From Opisthocomus hoazin (taxonomy: Eukaryota > Chordata > Aves > Opisthocomiformes > Opisthocomidae), in NCBI RefSeq assembly GCF_030867145.1, contig NC_134439.1, positions 6,981,379 through 7,045,378 of the forward strand: 64,000 nucleotides of DNA, in the 5' to 3' direction. The first letter of the stretch is position 1. Each line of letters opens with the position of its first letter. The notes under the pieces were generated by a model. It ran no database searches, had not been told where the DNA came from, and saw nothing but the letters and a program-made list of their open reading frames with translations. The position numbers and the translations under genes were made by a program. Positions 11,781-24,371 of the stretch are shown piece by piece.

Positions 11781-12030
11781 TGAGATGACATTCGTTTTTG
11801 GTTATTGTCTTTGTTAATGCTAGCTGGTCAGGTTTTACGACTCTCTGTGTTTGTCTCACTCCCTTTCCTTCATCTCCCAACTGTAGAAAGAAATGTTCTC
11901 AAACTTGCTCCACACATCCTTACCAATTAGGGTGACTGATCAGGTTTGTTCTCATCACAACCTCCCTGATCATGTGTCAGGTTTAACTCTGTATGTTCTT
12001 GTTCATGGCTCTTTAAAAGAGCAGACCGGC
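11764..12030 (+). repeat. Two short recurring units (CATCAATTAG...GTGA...CAGGTTT type)
   Basis: A unit beginning (C)AATTAGxGTGACTGA and followed by CAGGTTT, TTGTCT and CTGTGTTT occurs at about 11764 and 11922. It recurs at about 13087 and 13272 in the same orientation. Spacing is irregular, so this is not a clean tandem array. Confidence 0.55.
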
Positions 12031-13085
12031 TCCTTCCCCATACCCTGACATCCCACACCACTTCTCCCTCCTGTGGAGCAGGAATGGGCCCCACTGTGGG
12101 CTGCACACATCGGGGCAGGAGACTCCTCTGGGCATTAACTATGGGGGGGGGGGGGAAATGTGCAAGGACTGTGGTTGCTGGCCACCCTGTCAGAGGCAAT
12201 CGACATGAACATATTGAGGCACTTAAGATCAGTAACACCTCTGTAAGTGTAACAGCTCCGTTAGGCAAGTGCAGTTATTTGGCTCTGACAGCTGCATCTT
12301 TCCAGGCAGTGGGTCCTGCAGTTTTCGTTTCATTCCAGCAGAGCTGAGCGATCTGCACTGGTGACCTGCTTCAGGGTTAGCTGCCTGCTGAGTCACTATC
12401 AGAGACAGCTGGGCTTAATTCTTAGTTTTTGGAGCCAGTGGTAGTTCTGCACCATTTGTAACATTAGCCCATGCTACGTGTTCTTTCACAAATTGCAAGG
12501 CATTGCTCCTTTTCTAATTCACAGGAACACACTGGCAGAGACACGCACGTCGTTCCCGATCGAAATTGGCAGACTTCATACTTGGAGGTTGGGGAGGGGG
12601 GGCACAGTGGGGAAGGAAAGAAAAGTTACTGTCAAGGACAACTCTATCATTCAATCCATTTTTTTAAATTTCGGGTTCTTCAAAGGATTACTGGTAAGAC
12701 AAACCAAAAGGACCTAACAAGGCCATTAGTTATGATATTTCATGATAGTAGCTTTTCATACTTGGTAACGTGCTAATCTGCTCTCATGGTTCACTGGCAT
12801 TTGGTGAAGGTTAGCGTGGACAGGTATATAAGTTATTCCTCTTTCTGTACTCCCAAAGCCATTTTGCCTGCAACTTGCACTCAGCTGGCCCCTTTTATAC
12901 ATCTTTCTGCCAACACCTCGTTTCCCCTTCCCCTGTACGTCCGTCATGGATTTGTACAGTTCTGCCTATTCCCACACCCCTTCCAGCCCATGTCTGCATC
13001 CAGGATCTCCCATGTTTCGAAATCTTAACAGTTGCAGAGTCCATTTTGATCTTCCTGGAAGTGGCACCTGTGGTTTCTTGATAGC
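12031..13085. other. No gene seen
   Basis: The stretch contains a G11 run near 12147 and pyrimidine-rich sequence near 12830-13000. No coding similarity was recognised. Confidence 0.35.
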
Positions 13086-13335
13086 CCATCAATTAGTGTG
13101 ACTGGTGGGGTTTGTTTCTTGTCATTGTCTCCATGTTTGTTTTGTCAGGTTTGTGTGTGATGTTGGTTTATTGTCTCTGTGTTTCTTACTATCCCAGTTG
13201 AGGAGGTCCCCGATCAGATAAACTCACTGGACTAAACATTCTCACACTCCTACACACTCCTACATGCTCTCATCAGTTAGCGTGACTGACCAGGTTTGGT
13301 TCTCGTCATTGCCTCCCTTATTTGTCAATCACGTT
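13086..13335 (+). repeat. Two further copies of the recurring unit, the second split by a CR1
   Basis: Units start at about 13087 (CATCAATTAGTGTGACTGG) and 13272 (CATCAGTTAGCGTGACTGA). The second stops at about 13335, where the CR1 begins, and its downstream half resumes at about 15218. Confidence 0.55.
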
Positions 13336-15217
13336 TCACAGAATCACAGAATCACAGAATGGTAGGGGTTGGAAGGGACCTCTGTGGGTCATCTAGTCCA
13401 ACCCTCCTGCCGAAGCAGGGTCACCTACAGCAGGCTGCACAGGAACTTGTCCAGGCGGGTCTTGAATATCTCCAGAGAAGGAGACTCCACAACCTCCCTG
13501 GGCAGCCTGGGCCAGGGCTCCGTCACCCCCAGAGGGAAAAAGTTCTTCCTCATGTTCAGACGGAACTTCCTGTGCCTCAGTTTGTGCCCATTGCCCCTTG
13601 TCCTGTCACTGGGCACCACTGTAAAGAGCTTGGCCCCATCCTCCTGACACCCACCCTTCAGATATTTATAAGCATTTATTAGGTCCCCTCGCAGCCTTCT
13701 TCAGGCTGAACAAGCCCAGCTCCCTCAGCCTCTCCTCGTAGGGGAGATGTTCCAGTCCCCTCACCATCCTCATAGCCCTCCGCTGGACTCTCTCCAGTAG
13801 CTCTTCATCTTTCTTGAAGTGGGGAGCCCAGAACTGGACAGAGTACTCCAGATGAGACCTCACTAGGGCAGTGTAGAGGGGAAGGAGAACCTCGCTCGTC
13901 CTGCTGGCCACACTCTTCTTGATGCACCCCAGGATCCCATTTGCCTTCTTGGCAGCCAGGGCACACTGCTGGCTCATGGTCAACCTGTTGTCCACCAGAC
14001 ACCCAGGTCCCTCTCCGCAGAGCTGCTCTCCAGCAGGTCCACCCCAAGCCTGTACTGATGCATGGGGTTGTTCCTCCCCAGGTGCAGGACCCTGCATTTG
14101 CCTTTGTTGAACCTCATCAGGTTCCTCTCTGCCCAACTTTCCAGCCTATCCAGGTCACGCTGAATGGCAGCACAGCCTTCCGGTGTGTCTACCACACCTC
14201 CCAGTTTGGTGTCATCAGCAAACTTGCTGAGGGTACATTCTAACTCTTCATCCAGGTCATTGATGAAGACAACCCTCTGAGTTCTGCCATTCAGCCAGTT
14301 CTCTATCCACTTCACCGACCACTCATCCAGCCCACACTTCCTCAGCTTCCCTAGGAGGATATCATGGGAGACTGTGTCGAAAGCCTTGCTGAAGTCGAAG
14401 TAGACAACATCCACGGCTCTCCCTTCGTCTACCCAGCCAGTCATGTCATCGTAGAAAGCTATTAGATTGGTCAGGCATGATTTCCCCTTGGTGAATCCAT
14501 GCTGACTACTCCTGATAACCTTCTTTTCTTCCACTTGCTTGATGATGGCCTCCAGGATAAGGTGCTCCATCACCTTTCCCGGGATGGAGGTGAGGCTGAC
14601 CGGCCTGTAGTTCCCTGGGTCCTCCTTCTTGCCCTTTTTGAAGATTGGAGTGACATTGGCCTTTCTCCAGTCCTCGGGCACCTCTCCTGTCCTCCAGGAC
14701 CTCTCAAAGATGATGGAGAGTGGCTCAGCAATGACATCCGCCAGCTCCCTCAGCACTTGTGGGTGCATTCCATCGGGGCCCATGGATTTGTGGACGTCCA
14801 GATCGCTTAAGCGATCCCTCACACAGTCCTCCTCGACCAAGGGAAAGTCATCCTCTCTGTACGCTTCTCTTACCTCCGGGGCCTGGGATTCCTGAGGGCC
14901 AGTCTTAGCACTGAAGACTGAAGCAAAGAAGGCATTCAGTAGCTCTGCCTTCTCTGCATCCTCCGTCACCAGGACACCCGCCTCATTCAGCAGTGGCCCC
15001 ACATTGTCCCTAGCCTTCCTTTTGCTGCTGATGTAGTTGAAGAAGCCCTTCTTGTGGTTTTTGACATCCCTTGCCAGCTTCAATTCCAGGTGGGCCTTGG
15101 CCTTCCTCGTCGCATCCTTGCCCGCTCTGACCACGTTCCTGTACTCTTCCCAAGTGTCCTGCCCCTCTTTCCACATTTCATGGACCTTTCTCTTCCACCT
15201 GATCTCCGCTAGAAGCT
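13336..15217 (-). mobile_element. CR1 LINE, 5'-truncated, young subfamily
   Basis: The 3' end, with tandem CACAGAAT on the plus strand, is at 13336 and the 5' truncation is near 15217. The minus-strand ORF2 frame starts inside the linker after the endonuclease ([14 protein letters not shown]) and runs through reverse transcriptase motifs [14 protein letters not shown] and FADDTKLGG. Compared with the copy at 37-39 kb it lacks 28 codons in frame between RTQRVV and FINDLDEE, near base 14270, which removes the conserved QGSVLGP block. A one-base deletion near 13997 then shifts the frame in DLGV. The copy cannot make active reverse transcriptase. It lies inside one of the recurring units and splits it. 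Confidence 0.93.
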
Positions 15218-15345
15218 CGTTTGTGTCTGTGTGTTTTCTTGTTTATGGCTTTCTCCGTTTTTTATTATCCCTTTTTTTGCATTGAGAAGGTCCTTGACTA
15301 GATAGATACCTTTAAAGCATCAGATACACTCCTTCCAGTTACACT
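15218..15345 (+). repeat. Downstream half of the recurring unit interrupted by the CR1
   Basis: The sequence GTTTGTGTCTGTGTGTTTTC and the following TTATTATCCC...GAGAAGGTCC continue the pattern seen downstream of the unit at 13087 (GTGTTTCTTACTATCCCAG, GAGGAGGTCCCCGAT). CGTTT is present on both sides of the CR1 and could be a short target-site duplication. Confidence 0.5.
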
Positions 15346-15384
15346 TACAGAAGGGACCTGTGTGAGTGAAGCAAGTGAGGGGCT

Positions 15385-16150
15385 CAGTGCTGGCAGTTGG
15401 AGCAAGGCCACATGTCACAGCCTGCGTGCCTGGTGCCGGTCGCTGAGGCGGGAGACTGCCTGTAGTCCCCACAAAGCGGGTGTGCATAGGGTGTGCATGT
15501 GTATTCACCAGCAAACTTCAAGCTGGAGCAGGATCCGGGCAGGGGTATCAGACATGCTGGTATCGTGCTGGTACCCAAGGATACCTGTGAGTGTGAGGTG
15601 CCTGTGAGATGAGTGCGTGTGTTGCATGCTTGGTGCATCAAGCTGGACCAGGCAGAGAGTAAGGGACCCATGGGGTGGGTCAGAGGGCTTGGGTCCGGGT
15701 AGGGGTGCTGAGCGGACAAAGGAGTTGTGCCAGTGCTTGAGGGACCCTCAAATGTGTATAGGCTTGTGAAGCCTGACAGCTTCATGTGTGTACCTGCACT
15801 AGTGACCTGTGTCTGCTATCCCCAGAAGACGACTGGAGGTGGCTGTCTGTGCTTGTGCATTACATGGGTCATGTGTGCTGTTGATGGCTGCGCCTTGGTT
15901 GTGGCAGTGTGAATGGCCATGTCAGTGTCATCTGTGTGTGTGTTTTCTGTCTGTGTCCATGTGTGTGTCTCCAGGATAAGTTCTCGGCTTCACTACTGGT
16001 TGAAATTGCAAATGGGAAAGTGGCAGCCACATCCCTTGGCCTGGGCAGAGGCCTTGAGTCTTCAGGTCCCCAGGGTGGACTCCAGCAGCTGGGTGTGAGG
16101 GTCCTGGGTTGGGGGTATTGGAGATGACAGCGGCTCCTGACATCCCTTAA
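15385..16150 (-). repeat. Unassigned interspersed repeat, minus-strand copy (right arm of inverted pair)
   Basis: Reverse-complement partner of 11095-11780. The shared alignment blocks occur in the same order on the minus strand: QYPQPRTL, SSEAENLS, YPDPSPLT with GPLL and WSSLMHQ. The middle part is rich in TGTGTG. A third, shorter piece with the same block CTACTGGTTG occurs near 43.68 kb. Confidence 0.65.
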
Positions 16151-16424
16151 CAATGAGCTTCACTAATTAATCCCTGTTTCTGGGATTGATGAAGAAGGTC
16201 TGCACAGAGTGCATGAGACTGAGGGCTGTGAGGTACAGTGCAATGCTGCATGACCCTTTGTTGAGAAATGGACAAGCCTCATTTCTGCAAAGTCTCTCTT
16301 GTTAAAACCTATGTGTTTGAGCCCTTTCTGCGCCTGGTGAACGCTCACACCCATCATACTCATAACCCAAAAAGATGCTGCAATTCATACCAGTTGTTGT
16401 TGGGGTACCGAGCCCGCTGAGTTG

Positions 16425-17640
16425 GAAGACAGGGACAGGGAGCAGAATGAAGCCCTCATAATCCAAGGGGAAATGGATAGCGGCATGCTGCACCACTTAA
16501 ACACACACAACTCTATGGGACTGGATGGGATTTACCCAGGGGTACTGAAAGAGCTGCTGGAAGTGCTCACAAGCCACTTTCGATCATCTATCAGCAGTCC
16601 TGGCTAACCGGGGAGGTCCCAGTTGACTGGAGGTTAGCAAATGTGATGCCCATCTACAAAAAGGGCCAGAAGGAAGATCCAGGGAACTACAGGCCTGTCA
16701 GTCTGACCTTGGTGCCAGGAAAGGTGATGGAGCAGATCATCTTTAGTGCCATCACACGGCACATGCAGGACAGCCAGGTGATCAGGCTCAGTTATCATGG
16801 GTTTATGAAAGGCAGGTTCTGCTTGACTAACCTGATCTCCTTCTGTGACAAGATGGCCAGCTTAGTGGATGAGAGAAAAGTTGTAGATGTTGTCTGCCTG
16901 GACTTTAGTAAAGCGTTTGACACTGTTTCCCATAGCATTCTCTTGGAGAAACTGGTTGCTCGTGGCTTGGACAGGTGTACTCTTAGCTGGGTGCAAAACT
17001 GCCTGGGTGGACAGGCCCAGAGAGTGATGGTGAACGGAGTTAAATCCAGCTGGTGGCCAGTCACAAATGGTGTTCCCCAGGGCTCAGTACTGGGGCCAAT
17101 TCTTTTTAACATCTTTGTCAACAATCTGGATGAGGGGATCAAGTGCACCCTCAGTAATTTTGCAGATGACACCAAGTTTGGTGGGAGTGTTGATATGCTT
17201 GAGGTTAGAAAGGCTGTACAGAGGGATCTGGACAAGCTGGGTTGGTGGGCTGAGGCCAATTGTATGAGATTCAGCAAGGCCAAGTGCCAGGTCCTACACT
17301 TGGATCGCAGCAGCCCCATACAGCGTAACAGGCTTGGGGAAGAGTGGCTGGAATGCTGCCTGGTGGAAAAGGACCTGGGGCTGTGGTTTGGCAGCCGGCT
17401 GAACATGAGCCAGCAGTATGCCCAGCTGGCCAAGAAGACCAGTGGCATCCTGGCTTGCATCAGGAATAGTGTGGCCAGCAGAAGTAGGGAGGTGATCATG
17501 CCCTGTACTCGGCTCTGGTGAGGCTGCACCTGGAGTACTGTGTTCACTTTTGGGCCCCTCACTGCAAGAAAGATATTGAGGTGCTGGAGTGTGTCCAGAG
17601 AAGGGCAACAAGACTGGTGAAGGGTCTAGGGAACAATCTT
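16425..17640 (+). mobile_element. Older CR1 LINE, ORF2 reverse transcriptase fragment
   Basis: A distinct, more diverged CR1 lineage. It starts with a decayed [20 protein letters not shown]-like finger region and then runs from 16643 through [48 protein letters not shown] and the catalytic FADDTKFGG. The frame shifts near 17505 after SRSREVIMP and continues as [13 protein letters not shown]. Similarity fades at about 17640, before the 3' UTR, so both ends are missing. It is closest in sequence to the minus-strand element at 34.5-36.3 kb. Confidence 0.9.
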
Positions 17641-20600
17641 TCGAGCTGCGCTATGACTCAGAGGGAAGGTATTTTGGTCATTAGAAAAGCCATGGTATAG
17701 AAATATGAGCTCCCAAGGGCCAGGAATGGGCAATAGCTGCAGTTAATTCTGAAGTCATCCGTGTGAAGATACTGCTCTGTTCTCTCATTTAGCTTGACTT
17801 GCAGTTAGTGAGAGTCGCTGCAAGATGATCTGCAGCTGTGCTGCTGGTGTTTGGGACTCTTCTAGGCTTTAAATGCTCTGGAGGTTAAGGCAAATGTGGG
17901 AAGTGATTGTGGAGAGATGCAAGGTTTGCTGAAGAAACTCCTCTCCGCTGGATGCCATGAGAATCTCAAGGACCTGAATCCCATGCGTGGTCAACTTCCC
18001 CTGCCCTCTTTTTCCCACTGGGCTGGCTGAGTTCCTTGAACCATGGATGAGGACGAGAAGATCCATGCAGCATATGAGAAGGATCAGACTGAACTTCTGT
18101 CCCAGATTCTGAGGCCCTCTGCCTCTGCACTGAGACCTTCTGCCTCTGCAACATTTGGTGTTCAGCAACAGTCTTTGTGTTTGTAGATCTCTGTTATCCA
18201 GTGGTCAGCCACTGCAACCTCAGCGACCCAAACATGCAGCTCCTTCTCTCCTAAATATGTGTCTCAGCTGGCCACCAAAACTTATGATATCTCCACCAGC
18301 TGGTCCCCTCTGGTCCCTCCAGTAACCAATTCTTCCAGTTGTCTTACTCACACCCAGGAAAATAGTTAGAAATGAAGTTGAATAAGAACAGAAGAGACTG
18401 CATGGAGGAGGCGCAGGTGCAGAGCATGGCCAGACAAGTGTAGCAGCCGGCCTGTGGTTCCTCCCTTGAACATCCAATAATAAATCCTGTACAATCCTGA
18501 GATGCTTTTGCCTTCATTCCATAATGTGTCCCGTACCCCCCAGGCATTAACGCTGCCTCAGTCTGTAAGGTGACCCAGAGAACTGCTGCCACTGACACAT
18601 CGGGATGGGTGTCACTCGCAGAGCATGAGACTGATGGCTCTCCTGGGACAGCCCTAGGAAGAGCTGGGTCAGAGAGTCAGTTTCTCTGGTTAGGTTATTG
18701 CGGTTTCTCTGCCTGTTGTTGGGCCTATGTGCTCCTTTGTGTTGTGTGGGGACCAGCTTTTTATTGTATAACCAAAGAAATTCACTTTACAAAGGGGCAA
18801 AGAGCCTGGACCCAGAAGCACTGGTAGACACTTGGTAGACACTTTGAATAACCACTTCTCTGAGGACTTTACTGATAAGACAATCCAGTGGCAGTGACTG
18901 AACTTTTATTTCAAAGCACCACTGAGTGAAAGCTTCAGGGCAGCAGGTCTGTAGATGGGAGAGATATTTCCATTTTCTTATCCTGAGAAGGAGAGAAGTG
19001 ACTACTCTGCAGTGACTGCTCCATCTGCTTACTGAGCTTGGGAGCTGCTCCACACTCTTCTAGGATGCAGAGGAAGGTGAAGAGAAAAGCTGTTTGTTGT
19101 GCTCCAGGGTACCTACACTACAAAAGGGGCACTTACACCATGATATGAGGGACAGTTTTGGCCTCGGTGAATACAGGGTGGGTTGGTAGCCATGCAGAAG
19201 TCTGCAGGGCTTAAGAGGGCTTAGTCCCACACATGCCTTGTGTGTCTGTTTAAAGATTATGCATGTGCCATGGAATTCGTCCCCTGTCTTTGGGCATCTG
19301 TAATGCGGGGGTGCGATGACACAGGGTGTTAACGTGAGGTCTTCAACTGTACAACCATATATACAGGTGTAGGAGTGAGCTGAGCATTTGCAAACAGTTC
19401 AGTTACTGAAGTCTGGTGCCACATGAAGGGAGACCAACGCTCTTTTGGGGGCACAGTTCATCCCTATGCTCCATGCAGATGCCTCGGATACCCCAGACCA
19501 TTTAAATAATGCCAGCCTTTTCATACACTGACTTTCCCTGGCTTTCCTTTGATATTTCACTACTGAAAGAAATTTTTTCCAATATTTTCTAGTTTGTTCA
19601 GTAGAAGTAGATTTACGGCATACCCTGTATCAGTCAATGCTAAGCAATTAATAAAAAAAACCCACCTCTTAATTTTAAATCAGAGAAAATAAATGATTGG
19701 ACAGTTGACATACTCTACATTTAAATATTATTGATCCTGTTTTCCTGTGACAATTTAAAGATATGTTACATATTGCAATAAAAATATTTTAGAAATAAAT
19801 TTTTGTTTCAGAATACCCTAACTGAAAATATGTGTTTGCATTTAACAGTTTTGAAAGTAAGCTGCAACTCCATAAGAAAGACTTGTAGGAATACAATGGG
19901 CCATTTGACAAACACAGATTAAACAAATATGTGACACTGATTTGGTGCATAGTTGCTAATTTGGTATTTCTGTTTGCTATGAAGTTCTTCTATATATGAT
20001 ATACATCTCAAAAAAGAAACTACTGCTGTATTACAGGTGTGATAAAAAAGTAAAGATAAAATATTAAAGGACAGGAGAGATAAGTTATTATAATATACGT
20101 TAGTTTCTGTGTTTGATTTTGAATAATATGCATCATGTACGGATGTAAAGTCCTTTAAAGATTAATATTCGGGTGCCCTGGCTTCATTGCAGATTTTCAG
20201 GAAGTCAGTGATGAAGTAAAGAAATAAATTTCAAAAGACTGCACCATATTCTGTTACACAAAATCTGGATATTTTTCCTTCCTGTTTGTTTCTTCTAGGT
20301 TAACAGCAGTTCTTCATTTATGAAGCCAATCAGTTCTAAAGGCAAACGTGTCAGAGGAGTATGAGGAAAGGACAGGAGACTAAAAATAAACAAGTTTTTA
20401 AACAGCCACGCCTGAATTTACATGGTAATAACATTTGGGTTATATTTTTCAGAACAAGAAGTTGTTCTATAAAATCAGCTGTGGGCTATCAGTTAAAAAT
20501 GTGTAAAATATTTACAAATATTAAGGGAAAAATTCTGTAGAAATGCTCAGAAAACTCACATGCTGGTAAGAGTTCAAGGATATCAGAGTTTGAAATACTA

Positions 20601-21405
20601 AGAAACTATGAAGGAACAATATTTCCCACCTAGCATTTTGTTAAATATACCACACTGGCACTGCCAGAGTTCCAGCTGCTCCTAAGCGGATTGTGTAAAG
20701 CTTTGTTACTGACTTCTTAGATGTTGAGATACAACAAGAGAATTCAAAAAACCCTCAAATAACTCAGATGGCAGCAATCATTACTATTGTTACCCGGGAC
20801 CATTAATTTCTTCAAACATATTTGGAGTTACTAAATATTTAAAATACATGAAAGATTTAGAAAAGATTGAAAGACAAAACAGTTAGTTCAGTCTTTATTC
20901 ATTCAGCTTCTAAGTGAGGAAGTCAGTTTTTAGTCCTTCTCTAGGAAATTATTGTTGGGAAAATATGCAGTGGAAAGCAAAAAGACAGCTGTTTGGCACG
21001 AATAATACCAGCAAGGGCTGCATGCAGGGAAATGCCCAGTTAGCCAGCAGTCACACTTCTCCACAATAAATTAAAGCATTGGGTCGCTTACGTGGCTTTC
21101 CCCACTCCTTTCAAGTGCTGCATGTATGAATGTGGGTGCAGTTTAGGATAAATGTATAAGCTACTTCTAGGCTACTTACAGACACTGCTGTCATTGGCTG
21201 CAGTCTTACTGCTGGCTGGGAGTGACAGCCTTCTGAGCAGCCTGTCCTGTGAAGGATTGTAATGCCTGGTACTGTTTTCATATCTAATCATTGTAGGGCA
21301 ATACTGTTCCTAAGGAGAGATGAGAATCTGTTCTTCCATCATTTGCAGTGATCAGCTAAAGGCTGAATTTAGTTATGGCAGACAAGTTCACAGTGATGCT
21401 ATAAT
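17641..21405. other. Long stretch without recognised genes, AT-rich from about 19.4 kb
   Basis: I see no coding motif on either strand. The GC content drops sharply from about 19.4 kb to 21 kb, compared with the CR1-rich flanks. Open frames are short and have no domain signatures. Confidence 0.45.
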
Positions 21406-23625
21406 TTGGCTGATGCTTGGGAAATGATACAGTGGGCAGGTGTGTGGCAGCATGGTCACCCTTCCAGGAAAATGCCATGTCCTCTTGTTTCTCCTGAGCT
21501 TCTAGCACCTGGTACAACCAGTGCAGCCACAGAGACAGAGCTCTTGTCAGAGCATGACCATCCAGATTTCAGGCTGCAGGGTGTGCCTGGGGCTTCTTGG
21601 GAGGTGGAGGGCCGTCACAAGCACATCTGTGGGAGGTGTGCCCAGGTAGATGAACTGCTCTGCCTGGCGACTGAACTTCAGGAGGAGTTGGGCAAACTGA
21701 GGAACAGTTGAGTCTGAGAAGGAAATATAGACCAATGGAGCTGTGCTCTGCTATCTCTGGTATGCACAAGCCAACTCAGCATGGCCACTACTGATGTAGA
21801 TCTAGTATCAGTTTTGTGCCAGGAAGAAGGCAGTGTTATGAGGGATAGGGAGGAGTGGAAGCAAGTTACTGCAGGGAGCTGTAAGAACCCCTCCTTACCC
21901 TCTCAGCTACCTTTACAAAATAGGTAGGAGTATGGCAGACAAAGGAAATGTTGACACAGAATAGGAGGAATCTGTAAAAGTACTCTCACCAAGTTCAGAT
22001 CAATTCCTTGCATCAAGAGCTGTATGAAGACCAGCACGGAGAAGGAACAGCAGTTAGTTATTGTCTTGGGTGACTCCCTCGTGGGCGGAACAGCGGCACC
22101 CTCTGCAGGCCATGCCCTCTTTTCAGGGAAGTTTGCTTCCTCCCTGGGGCCTGAATCAGCAATGTCAACAGATAACTGATGAGCTTAGTACAGACTTCAG
22201 ATTATTACCTACTGCTGCTCTTTCACTTGGGTACTAGTGACATCACAACAATAAGTCCAAGATCATTTAAAAGAGATTTCAAGGCTCTGGGAAGGAAGCT
22301 AAAGGATTCAGGAGCACAGGTAGTGCTTTCCTGAATCCTCCCATGGGACGATTGGGGAGTAATGGGGAGAGATACTGGAAGAAACAAGCATGCCCAAGAC
22401 ATCAATACCTGGCTCCAAGCCTGGTGCCTTCACCAGAACTTTGGTTTTTATAACCACAGAAGAGTTTTCAAGACACAAGTTATACTGGGGCCTGACAGGA
22501 TCCACCTGTCCTAATAGGGGAAATGCTTCTTTGCCCATAAGCTGGCAGGACTGATTGAGATGCTTTAAACTAGAATAGATCAGGGAAGGGGATACCACGA
22601 GGAAAGCTGAAGGTAAGCCAAGGGTTGGCATGACACTGCCTGAGGGTGGCAATGCTGATGGGAGCATTTACGTTGTTCCCAGGAGCACTGAGGTTTTAGA
22701 AGCACATATGAAATGCTTGTGCACCAGCGCATGAAGTATGAGAAACAAACAGGACAAACTGGAAACATTGATCCATTCCCAGAGCTATGGTGTCATTAGT
22801 GAGACTTGGTGGAAAGAGTCCCATGACTGGAGTGCTGGGATGGATGGCTATAGGATGCTGGGATCGAGGGCTATAGGCTGTTCAGTAGGTTGTCTTTAGT
22901 ACTGACTTTGGGCTGCCCCTTCCCAGGAGTCAGAGGACCATGAGTGTGAAAACAGTGACTTTCCATTTGTGGACACTGAAATTGTAAGGGACCCGTTGAA
23001 TCAGTTGAATGCCCAGAAGTCTATGGGGCCTGATGGAATTCATCACAGAGTACTGAAGGAGTTAGCGGATGTTACAGCTAGCTACAGGAGAGTTGGTGTG
23101 GCCTCACCTTGGGTACTGTGTGCAGTTCTGGGCCCCATAATTTAAAAAAGATTTAAAGGTACTTGGACATGTCCAGAGGAGGGGAACAAAGCTGGTGAAG
23201 GGTCTGGAAGGAATGTCCAATGGGGAGTGGCTAAGGACTTCGGGTTTGTCTAGTTTGGAGAAAAGGAAGCTGAGGGGCGACGCTGTTGCTCTCTACAGCT
23301 TCCTGAGAAGGAGATGTGGAGAGGGAGGTGCCAGTCTCTTCTCCTTGGGATTCAAGGACAGGACACCTGGAAACAGTTCAAAGCTGTGGCAGGGGAGGTT
23401 CAGACTTGACATTTGGAAACGATTCTTTACCAAGATGGTGATCAAACATTGAATCAGGCTTCCTGGAGAGGTGGTCAATGCTCCATGCCTGTCAGTGTTT
23501 GAGAGACATTTGGACAACGCCCTTAATAACATGCTTTAACTTTTGATCAGCATTGAAGTGGTCAGGTAGTTGGACTAGATGATCATTGTAGGTCCCTTCC
23601 AACTGAAATATTCTATTCTAACTTT
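21406..23625 (+). mobile_element. Old, heavily decayed but long CR1 LINE with ORF1 and ORF2 traces
   Basis: Scattered but ordered CR1 matches run 5' to 3'. A coiled-coil ORF1 fragment (CAQVDELLCLATELQEELG) lies at 21640-21711. A VLGDSLVGG block near 22065 fits the GDSL motif of the ORF1 esterase domain. An endonuclease trace SETWWKESHDW lies near 22800, a GPDGIHHRVLKELADV block near 23030, and the C-terminal part GLSSLEKRKLRGD near 23240. The element ends with GGTTGGACTAGATGATC-like 3' UTR around 23625. Much internal sequence is lost. It is older than the other copies and was once close to full length. Confidence 0.85.
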
Positions 23626-24371
23626 ACATGAAAGAGTGATATTTTTTGCTCTGAAATGAAATGTCCACTTGAAACGGTCAAAACTTTTGTTTCTAGTATA
23701 TCACAGGGTCTGATTATTGCCAAAAATGTCTGATCATCACCATAATTAACAAAGTGACCTTTTTCTACACTACTATCATTGAGTCATTGAAATTCTTCGT
23801 TCCGCGTTGCAGAAGAATTATTCAAGATTAAACTAGACTTCCTTAAGGTGTTGGGGAAGATGTACTTACGGCTTCCATTGCCTAAGGAAGACTTGGCTTC
23901 ACTGCATTTCCCAAGACTCGTTTTGTCACACATCTCTGCGCCCCACTCTCCAGGGAAGTGAGTTGTTTGAGATGTGATTCTCTGTTGCTGCTCCGTAGGA
24001 GATTTCCTGCTCCTGCCTACATAGATGCCTCTGGGAAATTTGTTGTGATACTATGGGATTTTAACCACCTAGAAATAAAATGACAAGCCATTAAGATAAA
24101 ACTCCAGATGTTAAAATTGCAATTTTTATGGCCTAACAAATTATTCAGTGTATTTAATCATGAGAATAATTAAACAAACTCTCTTTATTGGAACGACCTC
24201 AGTGACAAAGGTCAGAAATACATTTGGAGGCTTACTGCTTCAGTGAAATTTGATGGTTTGACCCCAGGAACTTTTTCTAAGAGAAAACAAGTTTTCTGCA
24301 TGTTAAGAACTCTTGAAATGTCCCACAGGAATAATTTCCTGGGGAAAAACAGAGAAAAAACAAGCACTTCT
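23626..24371. other. No gene seen
   Basis: AT-rich sequence between the old CR1 and an LTR fragment, with no recognised features. Confidence 0.4.

Noticed and set aside
11095-11788. Open frames of 127 and 146 codons that resemble translated frames on the minus strand at 15.4-16.15 kb
   Set aside because: The similarity is between copies of a repeat. The frames overlap one another, and the matching blocks lie in different frames, so I do not call a protein family.
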